Shown one piece after another: positions 46,870-58,530 of a stretch of 64,000 nt of DNA (the first letter of the stretch is position 1; each line of letters begins with the position of its first letter). The stretch is taken from the NCBI GenBank assembly GCA_964017155.1, contig OZ024856.1, forward strand, positions 38,873,909-38,937,908, in the 5' to 3' direction. The notes beneath the pieces are model-generated. The model did no database searches, was not told where the DNA came from, and worked only from the letters and a program-made list of their open reading frames with translations. The position numbers and the translations under genes are program-made. The DNA is from Oasisia sp. SBJ-2009. Its lineage: Eukaryota > Annelida > Polychaeta > Sabellida > Siboglinidae.

Positions 46870-48060
46870 TGTCACTAACTGGCCACAGACATCTCATTTA
46901 TTTGGTTTATCCCCTGAACTGATACGGACATGACTTTTCCAGTTTCCGATTTGTGAGAATTGTGCACCACAGGTATTACATTAGAATGGGTTGTCCCGTG
47001 TGTGCATACGGACATGTTTCTTCAAACTACCACTTTGTGAGAATTGTGCACCACAGGCATCACATTTGTGTGGTTTATCCTCTGTGTGGATACGGACATG
47101 TTTCTTCAAGCTAACATTTACTGAACATTGTACACCGCAGGTATCACATTTGTAGGGTTTCTCCCTAGTGTGGATACGAACATGTGTTTTCAAATGACCA
47201 CTTTCTGAGAATTGTGCACCACAGGTATCACATTTGTAGGGTTTCTCTCCTGTGTGGATACGGACATGTTTCTTCAAGCTACCACTTTCTGAGAATTGTG
47301 CACCACAGGTATCACATTTGTATGGTTTCTCCCCTGTGTGGATACGGACATGTCGCCTCAAATGACCATTTCGTGAGAATTGTGCACCACAGGTATCACA
47401 TTTATATGGTTTCTCCCCTGCGTGGATACGGACATGTCGCCCTCAAATGACCACATTCTGAGAATTGTGCACTACAGGTATCACATTTGTAGGGTTTCTG
47501 CCCTGTGTGGATACGGACATGTTTCTTCAAGTTACCACTTTCTGAGAATTGTGCACCACAAGTATCACATTTGTATGGTTTATCACCTGTATGGATACGG
47601 ACATGTTTCTTCAAACTACCATTTACTGAGAATTGTGCACCACAGGCATTACATTTGTAGGGTTTATGCCCAGTGTGGATACGGACATGTGTCTTCAAAT
47701 GAGCATTTTGGTAGAATTGAGCACCACATATATCACATTTGTAGGGTTTCTGCCCTGTGTGGATATGGATATGTGTCTTCAAATGACCACTTTCTGAGAA
47801 TTGTGAACCACAGGCATCACATTTGTGGGGTTTATCCTCTGTGTGGACATAGACATGTTTCTTCAAGCTACCACTTTGTGAGAATTATGCACCACAGGCA
47901 TCACATTTGTGTGGTTTATCCTCTGTGTGGATACGGACATGTTTCTTCAAACTAACATTTACTGAAATTTGTACACCACAGGTATCACATTTGTAGGGTT
48001 TCTCCCTAGTGTGGATACGAACATGTGTTTTCAAATGACCACTTTCTGAGAATTGTACAC
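46870..48060 (-). pseudogene. Out-of-frame continuation of the large zinc-finger array (copy 5)
   Basis: More than ten further fingers follow the large open array. They are broken by a small deletion near 48076, by TAA at 47885-47887 (Gln expected), by an extra C at 47440-47442 and by TAA at 46981-46983. After that last stop one more finger (CNTCGAQFSQIGNWKSHV) is readable. In-frame pieces are 47402-47866 (five fingers) and 46981-47361 (four fingers). Confidence 0.8.
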
Positions 48061-49959
48061 GACAGGTATCACATATGTGTGGATATGGACATGCTTCTTC
48101 AAAGTACCACTTTCTGAGAATTGTGCACCACAGGTATCACATTTGTAGGGTTTCTCTCCTGTGTGGATACGGACATGTTTCTTCAAGCTACCACTTTCTG
48201 AGAATTGTGCACCACAGGTTTCACATTTGTATGGTTTCTCCCCTGTGTGGATACGGACATGTCGCCTCAAATGACCATTTCGTGGGAATTGTGCACCACA
48301 GGTATCACATTTATATGGTTTCTCCACTGCGTGGATACGGACATGTCGCCTCAAATGACCACATTCTGAGAATTGTGCACTACAGGTATCACATTTGTAG
48401 GGTTTCTGCCCTGTGTGGATACGGACATGTTTCTTCAAGTTACCACTTTCTGAGAATTGTGCACCACAAGTATCACTTTTGTATGGTTTATCACCTGTAT
48501 GGATACGGACATGTTTCTTCAAGCTACCACTTTCTGAGAATTGTGCACCACAGGTATCACATTTGTATGGTTTCTCCCCTGTGTGGATACGGACATGTCG
48601 ACTCAAATGACCATTTCGTGAGAATTGTGCACCACAGGTATCACATTTGTATGGTTTCTGCCCTGTGTGGATACGGACATGTCGCATCAAATGACCATTT
48701 CGTGAGAATTGTGCACCACAAGTATAACATTTATATGGTTTCTCCCCTGTGTGGATACGGACATGTCGCCTCAAATGACCACTTTCTGAGAATTGTGCAC
48801 CACAGGTATCACATTTGTAGGGTTTCTCTCCTGTGTGGATACGGACATGTTTCTTCAAGCTACCACTTTCTGAGAATTGTGCACCACAGGTATCACATTT
48901 ATATGGTTTCTCCCCTGCGTGGATACGGACATGTCGCATCAAATGACCACATTCTGAGAATTGTGCACTACAGGTATCACATTTGTAGGGTTTCTCCCCT
49001 GTGTGGATACGGACATGTTTCTTCAAGTTACCACTTTCTGAGAATTGTGCACCACAAGTATCACATTTGTATGGTTTATCACCTGTATGGATACGGACAT
49101 GTTTCTTCAAACTACAATTTACTGAGAATTGTGCACCACAGGTATCACATTTGTAGGGTTTATGCCCAGTGTGGATACAGACATGTGTCTTCAAATGAGC
49201 ATTTTGGTAGAATTGAGCACCACAGATATCACATTTGTAGGGTTTCTGCCCTGTGTGGATATGGATATGTGTCTTCAAATGACCACTTTCTGAGAATTGT
49301 GAACCACAGGTATCACATTTGTAGGGTTTCTCCCCTGTGTGGATACGGAAATGTTTCTTCAAGCTACCACTTTCAGAGAATTGTACACCACAGGTATCAC
49401 ATTTGTAGGGTTTCTCCCCTGTGTGGATACGGAAATGTTTCTTCAAGTTACCACTTTCTGAGAATTGTACACCACAGGTATCACATTTGTATGGTTTATC
49501 ACCTGTATGGATACGGACATGTTTCTTCAAACTACCATTTACTGAGAATTGTGCACCACAGGTATCACATTTGTAGGGTTTATGCGCAGTGTGGATACGG
49601 ACATGTGTCTTCAAATGAGCATTTCGGTAGAATTGAGCACCACAGGTATCACATTTGTAGGGTTTCTCCCTTATGTGGATACACAGATGTGTCTTTAAAT
49701 TACTACTTTGTGAGAATCGTGCACCACAGGTATCACATATGTATGGTTTCTCACCAGTATGGATGCAATCATGGTGCAATAAGTTTAGATTGCATAAAAA
49801 ACGTATACCACAAGTGTCACATTTGAATCGTTTCACAATAGTAGAATTGTCCACATTCACAGCCATATCAAATATACTTCCACTGCGAACCAGTTCCCAT
49901 TCACCAAGCTTTTTACCACAGCATACAAGCACTCTGGTGTCTTCAACGTTATACTGCAT
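48031..49959 (-). CDS. Large C2H2 zinc-finger protein (family copy 5), 21 fingers
   Basis: A 642-residue frame starts at ATG 49959 with the family N-terminus MQYNVEDTRVLVCCGKKLGE, then RSGSIFDMAVNVD. It is followed by 21 tandem fingers with YKCDTCGAQFSESGSLKKH-type repeats. Contact positions vary mostly among SESGSLKK, SESGNLKK, SRNGHLRR, SVNGSLKK and YQNAHLKT. Finger 17 has Ser for the first Cys (YKSDTC). A block of fingers is repeated in the same order, so internal unit duplication is likely. The frame ends with an out-of-family tail, TYVIPVVYNSQKVVI, made by a deletion in finger 22. No KRAB-like domain. Probably a nuclear DNA-binding protein; it is the most complete copy of the cluster. 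Confidence 0.85.
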   Translation of the reverse strand: MQYNVEDTRVLVCCGKKLGEWELVRSGSIFDMAVNVDNSTIVKRFKCDTCGIRFLCNLNLLHHDCIHTGEKPYICDTCGARFSQSSNLKTHLCIHIREKPYKCDTCGAQFYRNAHLKTHVRIHTAHKPYKCDTCGAQFSVNGSLKKHVRIHTGDKPYKCDTCGVQFSESGNLKKHFRIHTGEKPYKCDTCGVQFSESGSLKKHFRIHTGEKPYKCDTCGSQFSESGHLKTHIHIHTGQKPYKCDICGAQFYQNAHLKTHVCIHTGHKPYKCDTCGAQFSVNCSLKKHVRIHTGDKPYKCDTCGAQFSESGNLKKHVRIHTGEKPYKCDTCSAQFSECGHLMRHVRIHAGEKPYKCDTCGAQFSESGSLKKHVRIHTGEKPYKCDTCGAQFSESGHLRRHVRIHTGEKPYKCYTCGAQFSRNGHLMRHVRIHTGQKPYKCDTCGAQFSRNGHLSRHVRIHTGEKPYKCDTCGAQFSESGSLKKHVRIHTGDKPYKSDTCGAQFSESGNLKKHVRIHTGQKPYKCDTCSAQFSECGHLRRHVRIHAVEKPYKCDTCGAQFPRNGHLRRHVRIHTGEKPYKCETCGAQFSESGSLKKHVRIHTGEKPYKCDTCGAQFSESGTLKKHVHIHTYVIPVVYNSQKVVI

Positions 49960-50570
49960 AAAACGTCAAGTCACAACCAAGAGTGCACTAGTAGTCGAGT
50001 ACATGACTGAATAAACCACAGGTACCACTTTTGAAATGTCTCCTCAATGTTACTGTCAAAATGCAGGCTTTAACACATGACATTTATGTAAAATGTCACC
50101 ACAAGTGTCACATCTAAATGGTTTCCCACAAATGTTAGTGCACACACACACACAGCGATAAGCTGAACTCTGGTGAGAAGAATGTCTTGTATTTCTTGTG
50201 CATCAACACATCAAGGTGATTCATCATTCAGAGAATAGCTTAGTCTTGCTTTATTCCGTTCCATCCATGAATGAGTTGGTGTCTTCATGTGTGAAAATAA
50301 ATGAATGTTCCACGGTTATCAATGACACGTTTTCTCTTTTTCTTGAAATCACAAATGCGACCGTCTGAAACGTTTTGTTGGGCACAGGACGCGACACTTG
50401 TAGTCGTCAATGTGTGTGGCTTGTCACAGCTTTGTCACTTCACTGCAGACACTTTCTACAGATGTCTCCGTTGTCTGAAACAACATCAGGCACCGTTAGT
50501 GAACATACCAGACATGTATCTACTATCTATGTTACAATACAATAGTAATTTCATGGTTTGGTAATTGCTA
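49960..50570 (-). other. Conserved 5' flank of zinc-finger copy 5
   Basis: Presumed promoter and 5' UTR of the intact-start copy; matches the flanks of copies 1, 2 and 4. Confidence 0.45.
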
Positions 50571-50579
50571 TCGCACTTA

Positions 50580-51330
50580 TTTCCATAGTTGCTCAGAAAA
50601 TTGCCAGGGCAGAAATGAGTTCTGGATGATTTTTTTACTAAACTGCATCATTATCTATTTGGATTCCCCATAAGTAATTTATTCTAAATAAAGTAATTGT
50701 CAGAATCGCACTTATTTCGATATTTGCTCAGACAATTGCCAGGGCGGAAATGAGTTCTGGATGATTCGGCACAAAATGTATTCGGCTCAGTCCGAAGGAT
50801 GATTCGGTCAATGAGACGGGATGATTTGGCCCACTTCGCTAAAATGCAGGGGTCAGTCGATTCCACCCACACTTTTATGGCGTGATTACATTACATGCCT
50901 ATTTGTATAAGGAATTAACAATATAGGATGTAGTAATAAAAATATAAATTGATGTATGATATTAAACATGGATACATTCCAATCTCTCCTTAAATCATAT
51001 TACTTTAAACTCGTTTTTAATGTTTAGTCATCATAATTTTAAATTGTAGCCATTATATTACACATGTATTTATTATTTGAAAATTTTATTTAAACTAATA
51101 ATGTATTAATGTTGTTGCATACTATGTCTACGTGATTAATCAGCAGAGTCCATCAGTCTGGATTTGATGCTGATGAGTGTGTATATACAATTGTGCTGTG
51201 CCAGGTGTGAAGGTGCTAGACAAAGTATATACAAGGTGTGAGTAAAGTATCAACAAAGTTCGAGTAAAAACACAGACCACAGCTTAGAAGAATGAAACTG
51301 CCGCTACCCTAAATGCTTGGATGGTTGGAA
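50580..51330. repeat. Repeat sequence shared with 28550-29480
   Basis: Includes a local duplication (ggattcccc-ataagtaattta, gcacttatttc and attgccagggc-gaaatgagttctgg at both 50600 and 50730). No gene. Confidence 0.5.
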
Positions 51331-51860
51331 CTACCAAAACATTACCGTGAAGGGCATTCCACTAGAAGGCAGGTTATGGGAAGAAAGATTTGCTGTAGAC
51401 CTAAATGTGAGCTGGGATAATCTGATATTTACTTGGATGATAATACCTTGTACTGGACAGGTGGGGAGCATTGGGGTAAGGTAGTGGCAACCATTAATGG
51501 CAATCAGTTGGTTTTGGATCCTATACATCAAAAGAAGGCAAGAGAGTTGTCTTCGTTTTTCAAGGGAGTCCCAATGGAGATGGTTAATCAATGCGGACAC
51601 AATTTCTCTTTGATTGTAGTTGTTTAGAACAAATCTGACTGCTCAACGCTGGATGTTTTCTATCTTATTTACCCCCTTCTTGATGTATGGGTGGCAGACA
51701 GTATTGCAATATTGTAAGCGGGGCGGGACGTACAAGTGAAAAGTAGGCTTGTTATCTTAGCTTCTGTGAAGTTCCTCTAAGGTTTTGCTCAATAAGGCTG
51801 GGATGTGATGTTATTTATGTGGTTCTGCCATGACATTATATTATATATGGTGACCCCTAG
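51331..51860 (-). pseudogene. LINE LA C-terminal part, composite unit copy 2
   Basis: The - strand codes INHLHWDSLEKRRQLSCLLL, MYRIQNQLIAINGCHYL and VNIRLSQLTFRSTANL, the C-terminal helical region of a Jockey/CR1-type reverse transcriptase protein. Interrupted by MITE M1 at 51861; the rest is at 52124-52333. Confidence 0.68.
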
Positions 51861-52123
51861 GCATAGCTTTATGCAGAGACCATTTGGACGGGTAGAAATA
51901 TGGGTGGACGGGAAAAAAATGAAGAGCAAAAAGATCTTCTAAAACCATAGATATTGTGAATTATGCCTCAAAAGTCACTGTAAATGGTGTCACATGTGTG
52001 TTTGTAGTCCATTTTAGGTCATCAGACACATGTAGAGTTTGTAAACTGCTTTAACAGTTACCATCCATGTGTCCACCAAAACATGTACGACTGGCAATAA
52101 TTTTGTCCTGCATAAAGCCCTGC
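51861..52123. mobile_element. MITE family M1, copy 3 (unbroken)
   Basis: Inserted in the LINE after cccctag. Imperfect TIR: GCTTTATGCAGAGAC at one end, GTCCTGCATAAAGC at the other. Its TTAA at 52051-52054 is the empty counterpart of the occupied site at 25873. Confidence 0.75.
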
Positions 52124-52493
52124 ACCTGTATGGCTATGTACTGTGACCATGGAAAATGTACATCCTCCTAGAGGATAGTCAGCATTGATTGTGTTTGACA
52201 GAGAATAATTCGCTTGATGTGGCTTTTTTCGTCTCCTTAAAAAGACGGAACTTAGAAGTTATTCGTGTTGGTAGGTCGTTGATGAAGGATAGGAAAAGCA
52301 GTGGACCGAGGACTGTCCCCTGGGGGCGTAACTACTGTATAGAGTAAGGCTAATATAGTTGTTTATATCTATGCTTACATAATTTTTACATTGATACATA
52401 ATACAATTTACATCAATATTACTTATAATTAACGTTTAGCCCTTCTATTTCAGATCTCTACAATACTGCACATGACAAGTTACGTAATCTTAT
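52124..52493 (-). pseudogene. LINE LA reverse transcriptase piece with attached non-LINE tract
   Basis: Codes the QGTVLGPLLFL region up to 52330. The same non-LINE tract as at 34734 and 58334 follows. An internal deletion removes the ADD block. Confidence 0.55.
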
Positions 52494-52947
52494 AAGGCAT
52501 AGAGCACTGTTGATTTTCCCATTGGCGGCCGTGTTAACGTTTTGTCAGATTATAAGGAAACTGGACCTGAGATTGTTTTTATTTTAACACAATCACTGCA
52601 GACATGTCACTGATATGCTGATCAAATTTCGTCAAAAAGCATATCTCAGGCTGTCTTAAAATGCATGCATGTGTTCTGCCCCTCAATATTGACCAAACTG
52701 AGCACGCTTTTCTGTATTCGCAGGGTCATGTAAGAAAAAATGGCTAAAAATCACTACGCCAACTACACTCTGCCTAACATGCATGGCCTGTACTGCAGAT
52801 ATATCATAGCAATGAACCTACTAGTATGCCAGTCCTACTGTACTCATTTCACATAAAAAGAACTTTTCAAAATCTCAAATGACACAATTATTAAGGTACT
52901 ACATTTGTATGGGTTAGACCAGGAAGTCTAACTGTGCTCTGACTCCT
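52494..52947. mobile_element. TA-type MITE M2, copy 1
   Basis: Ends agree with M2 copy 2: atagagcac at the left and GTGCTCTGACTCCT at the right. It is inserted at a TA of the composite repeat. Non-coding. Confidence 0.68.
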
Positions 52948-55014
52948 AATAGTAATTTAGATTTTTTTTAAACCTTTAGCTTAGGCTCGTTTGAAAGTTA
53001 CATATATATCATGCAGGAGGCCAAAAACTCAATGTCATCCGTTAATCTTGTATTTTTTACCCACTTTACAAGTGACCACCCACACCTTATTTTATGGGCC
53101 AATATTGGATAAAAAAATAAATACCTCTTATGGTGCTGACCACACTGCAACTGACAGCTTGCGTATATATATATATATATAGAGAATATGTCTGTGACAG
53201 CCAACCATATAATCTGCAAGAAAATCATGCATAGTCTGTTGTTACCATACTGTGAAATAAAAAATATACAAAAACAGTTATGTCACTCCTACCCTACATA
53301 ATAATGACCATATTTCACTTTAAAATGGGGATTTCAGAAAAGTGAGGTAACACAACTTGTCAAATTTAATTCCATTACACAGCACAATTAGTGCACATGC
53401 TCAGAACAATGGATCAATGATTGCTGTATCCTCACAGGCCAATATCAGATCAAAGGCATGCCCAGTCACAGTTCCTGTAAGCCTGTCATAAATTCTGATG
53501 CATCTTGGACTTTCCTTTGAGGACAGCTACCTGGTAGTGACAGACATGTGTCAGTGGTATAGATAGATAGTTGACTAAACTTGACTTATTCCTCTTTCAT
53601 GTCATCTATTCAGTCTTGACATATCTCTTTAAGCAAATAATACATAGCTTATAAAGTTACCCAACCCACCATAACAATTTGACCATCCAGGCACACTTGA
53701 TGAGGATTTTAGACTGACAAGATGGCCCTGGCTCCTAAGAGTGGTATTATGATATACAGTGACAATATTCATTGGATTTAGTCTGCATTTGGTGCAATGA
53801 AGGATGCAAAAAATAAGCATTGGGAATGAATTGGGTAGTGTGGTGGAAATAAGACTTAACGTTGGTGGTTTGAGGAAAAAGCCAACCATATCATGGACCT
53901 ATGACATAACACTTTATGTATGAGAAAATAAAATATTACACTGGAACCATACTGTGTCAATGACAACGATAGTTACTTTGGCCATGGGCAATATGCACAT
54001 TGCTTATAACAAATGGCATTTAAATGGTAATTAGCACATACATTTTATTTCACACATTGATAAAGCAGAAAATACAAGGTCTAAAAGGTATATTTCACAT
54101 TAGCAATGATACCTGTGATAAAAAGGAGAGAACATATACAATTTTGACAACTTTGACAACTTGGTGAGCCTTCTTACTCACTGCGTTCAACATAGTTGGA
54201 TGACGACTGACACAGCTACTCAAGGCAAATAATGACTAGACAAAACCAGAGATTGTGTGTGCTCGCGCGTGCATGCGTGCATGTACATACTGATACATAC
54301 ACGCATATGTGTGTGCACATACATGCACATTTCAATGCAATGCGTCTGTACACTCAATATACAGTATAGCCCTTTTCAAAATACATGATCAACTTGCCAA
54401 GACATACCAAAACATGCGACCACAATCGAGGAATGGCTGAGTTACCTGGCCTATGCAGTTAAGAGCATTACATCTGAGTCATGCACTCCACCACAAAAAT
54501 GACACCATCAACGTTGAAATGACAGCAGTCCACAGTATTATACCACTTAAAATAGTAAGTTTGACTTCAGGATCATTTCAATGTCCAGGTTTAATAAGTA
54601 GTCTTCAAATTGCCCATGCCCAAAGCATATGTCCTGATGCAGACAGTAACTCTTGTTTTTACCAACACAGTGTCATTCCAAACTAATATAGTTGATAGAT
54701 GGCATGCATTGAGTCTTTACTAAACTAAACTAGACTAGAGTCAGCATGAATGATTCTGTTTTTCTACAAAATAGCTGTCACGATGTGCCAGCCATCATAA
54801 CTTTGTGTCACCTGTGTAAAGGTATACAATTACTAGCATCATATTTCATATTTGGCATATATTTAACTTTTCTAGAACTTTTTTCACACATAACAGTGAC
54901 CATTTGTTGGCAAAACTACATTTCTCACATACCAATGTAGCAGCTCGACATCATCTGAAATGCAAAAATGGCACCTAGCATTTCTGTTGCCATGGAGCTT
55001 CCTAACCCAGTTAT
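52948..55014. other. Stretch between two M2 copies, no gene seen
   Basis: Only short frames. It contains (TA)n at 53165-53180 and alternating purine/pyrimidine sequence near 54255-54320. The flanking 450-bp direct repeats are MITE copies, not LTRs. Confidence 0.45.
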
Positions 55015-55016
55015 TA

Positions 55017-55463
55017 GGACACAGAGCACTGCTGATTTTCCCATTGGCCATGTTAACGTTTTGTCAGATTATAAGGAAACTGGACCTGAAGTTTTTTTTT
55101 TTAACACAATCACTGCAGTCATGTCACTGATATGCTGATCAAATTTCGTCAAAAAAGCATATATCAGGCTCTCTTAAAATGGATGCATGTGTTCTGCCCC
55201 TCAATATTGACCAAACTGAGCACGCTTTTCTGCATTCGCGGGGTCATGTAAGACAAAATGGCTAAAAATCACTATGCCAACTACACTCTGCCTACCATGC
55301 GTCATTGCACTGCAGATATATCATAGCACTGAACCTACTAGTATGCCAGTCCTACTGTACTCATTTCACATAAAAAGAATTTTTCAAAATCTCAAATGAC
55401 ACAATTATTAAGTTACTACATTCGTATGGGTTAGACCAGGAAGTCTAACTGTGCTCTGACCCC
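55017..55463. mobile_element. TA-type MITE M2, copy 2
   Basis: TA at 55015-55016 and 55464-55465. TIR: GGACACAGAGCAC against GTGCTCTGACCCC. A more diverged copy is seen at 58675-59130. Confidence 0.72.
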
Positions 55464-55465
55464 TA

Positions 55466-56390
55466 TAGTTAAGTCATAGATGGCCTAATTACTTCTTCTT
55501 CTGCTGGTAATCCACTACCGTCAATTATGACGACTTCGTGGATAGTGTGCACATGTTCAAGTGCTGATTAAAAACTGTAATAATAATAGGGACCGGCAAA
55601 AAAATTCAAAATAGATTTACCATGCTTATGATGGTCAATGTCGACTGTATGTATAATAGGTAACAAGATACTGTTTACAGAATTTAAATATCCTTAAGCA
55701 GTAAAAAAGCTATGGCACATTTAAATTTCCAAATATGGTACCAAATCTGTGACCTCGGCTCTGGCCTGCACAGCACGCTGTGTAGCACACGTTCACACTG
55801 GCGCGAAATCACTCATTTCAAATGCAGTTAAAAAAAATGCTATAACCTTACAGATATTTAGTCAACATATCAATAGCTGCTCTGTTGGTCAACCTTGACA
55901 TTACTCTTGGTGATGTTTCTCTGTAAATAAAATTAAAACATACCACTCACCATAAAGCATTATAATAATTAGCATGGGAAAACTGTCTGTGCCAATATTA
56001 GTGATACGCTACTCAAATAAACTTATACATTTTGAATATAAACTACATTAGAAAGATTATATTTTTAGATATTTATTCACACCAAAATATCTTTTTGAAA
56101 TATTATCGTGTTCAAAGATGCAGTTAGATTATAATCTGATACTGGATTACTCCAAGATGACTGTCATTGCGTCAGCGCAATCCTGAAAATGGGCGGTAAA
56201 TTCAAAACGATTTAGCTACAATGCGCTACATGCGATTTATATAAAATGTTCAGGGCCTTCTTATTAAATATTCATCTAACTACTATCCAAACTTCAGAAA
56301 ACTTCCTCAGCGTGCTACGAAGATACAGTTGTCCGAACATAGCGCATGTTCACTCATAAAAATCAAAATTAAATAACCCACATAAAATAA
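55466..56390. other. Intergenic stretch, no gene seen
   Basis: AT-rich, with no domain or repeat structure recognised. Confidence 0.4.
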
Positions 56391-56394
56391 GGAG

Positions 56395-57315
56395 GTCCTA
56401 ACGGAGATGGTTAATCAATGCGGACACGCTTCCTCTTTGATTGTAATTGTTTAGAACAAATCTGACTGCTCGACGCAGATGTTGACTATCTTATTTACCT
56501 CCTTCTTGATGTATGGGTTGCAGCCAGTACTGTAATATTCTAAGTGGTGACGTACAAGTGAAAAGTAGGTTTGCTGTCTTAGTTTCTGTGAAGTGCCTGT
56601 CGGGTTTCGCTTAATAAGACTTGAGCAGCAGTCTGTTGGCCCACGATGTGATGTTATTTATGTGGTTCTGCCATGACATTGTATTAGGAAGGTAGGACAA
56701 AACCCCCTCTGGACAAAACTCCCTCGAACAAAACCCCCTCCATACATAACTCCATCAAGAGTCAAGACATAAGCTCCTTCCAGACAAAACCCCCTCTGAC
56801 AAAAACCCCTCATCATAGATACTAGCCTCAAGAATTATCAAAAGAAGTAAACTTAGCTTGGCTGTATATTTGTGCATACTATATATAATATAGCGGATCG
56901 GTGGTGCTGAAAAACAATCTTTTCTACTCCTGAAATTTTAGTTTAACTTAATAATTGTATAAATATACTTTTAAAACAAAATTGGACGCATTCAATTGTA
57001 ATTATAATTTTAGATGATATTTTAGTCCTCTTATAATGTATGTCTACTACGTTAAATTATATTTATAGAATATATATATATATATATATATTTAAACAAT
57101 TTTAAAGGACATTTTATATATATTTATTTATTAACTAGTTTACACCACAATTATTGTTAAATAGATAATCTATTATTTTAATTTTGTCTTTATTTATTTA
57201 TTATATTAAAATATTTTTTCATTTTAGAAAACAAATTATGTACAATATGTATATCTTATATCTATATTTTATATGTATTTGCCATATTTCATTTTATTGT
57301 ATATACATATATATA

Positions 57316-57360
<45 letters not shown>

Positions 57361-58530
57361 CACCAGACATGGGATCAAATACATTGAAATGTATTTAAAT
57401 ACAAATACAAATACTTTTGAGGGATTCAAATACAAATACTTTTAAATGCAAATGTATTTAAATACAAATACAAATACTTTTGAAAAGTATTTCAAATACT
57501 TTTTCAAATACTTTTCATTTTCAGGATATATTACTATATAGGTAAAAGAAACAAAACGATAGATCAAGCAGTTCATCTAGTTTATTGCTATTGTCTAAGT
57601 TGTCTGGTTACATTCAGTGGTCTAGTATCTATCTGGCTACTGCCCAGTGTTCACTCTTGCCGAGTTAACTATTTCACAGAGTTACACCGCAGAAACATCA
57701 GCTGCTGGAAAGCTTTATTATTATTATATATAATATATATATATATATATATAATTTGGTATGTAAAAAAGTAAATACATACCAAATATTTTATAATTAC
57801 TGGCATAATAAAGGTGCTATTCAAGCAAGTATCATTGATGAGGGAGTTTTGTCCGGAAATGGATTGTCTAGAAGGAATTATGTATGGAGGGGGTTTTGTT
57901 CAAGGGGGTTTTGTCCAGAAATGGCTTATGTCTAGAGGGAGTTATGTATGGAGGGGGTTTTGTCTGGAGGGGGTTTTGTCCGGGCACCTTGTATTAGATA
58001 TGGTGACACCTAGCTGACCTAGGTATGGATACTGTGTGACCATGGAAAGTGTACATCCTTGTACATGATAGTCAGCATTGATTGTGTTTGACATAGAATA
58101 ATTCACTTGGTGTGGTATTTTTCGGTGTTTAATTTCATCTGCCATATGTTAGACCATTTCTGGAGTTTGTTCAGGTCTTCTTGGAGAGCTACTGAATCAG
58201 CTGGTTTGGAAATGGTTCTGTAAAGGAGACAGTCATCCGCAGAAAGACGGAACTTAGAAGTTATTCCTGTTGGTAGGTCGTTCATGAAGGATAGGAAAAG
58301 CAGTGGACGGAGGACTGTCCCCTGGGGGCGTAACTACTGTATAGTTGGCTATATCTACATTTACTTCATTTTTAGTACATTTATATATATAATACAATTT
58401 ACATCAGTATTACTTTTAACGAAGTCCTACTTTTAATGAACATTTAGTGCTTCTATTTCAGATCTTTACAATAATGCACATGACAAGTTAGGAATTCTTA
58501 TAGTTAAGGACATACATGGCCTAAATTATC
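56395..58530 (-). pseudogene. LINE LA composite unit copy 3, split by foldback element FB3
   Basis: LINE text at 56395-56687 resumes at 57989. The - strand at 58103-58330 codes GTVLRPLLFLSFMNDLPTGI, SKFRLSADDCLLYRTI and WSNIWQMKLNTEKYHTK, with the catalytic ADD intact. LINE text ends near 58333 and the shared non-LINE tract runs to 58530. Confidence 0.75.
56688..57988. mobile_element. Foldback element FB3 with 9-bp target duplication
   Basis: Flanked by TTGTATTAG at 56679-56687 and 57989-57997. The left arm has GGACAAAACCCCCTC-type units and the right arm the reverse complement. The uninterrupted LINE copy at 25625-25640 shows the empty site. The interior contains (TA)n tracts (57070-57090, 57305-57358, 57735-57755) and an AAATAC-rich segment (57370-57520). 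Length 1301 bp; no gene. Confidence 0.85.

Noticed and set aside
48075..49826. 583-codon + strand frame full of RIVHHRYHIC repeats
   Set aside because: Antisense shadow of the tandem zinc-finger array; similar + strand frames at 26.7-27.8 kb and 45.5-47.9 kb have the same cause.
52494..55463. LTR retrotransposon suggested by direct repeats
   Set aside because: The repeats have their own inverted ends, copy 2 has TA borders, and nothing coding lies between.
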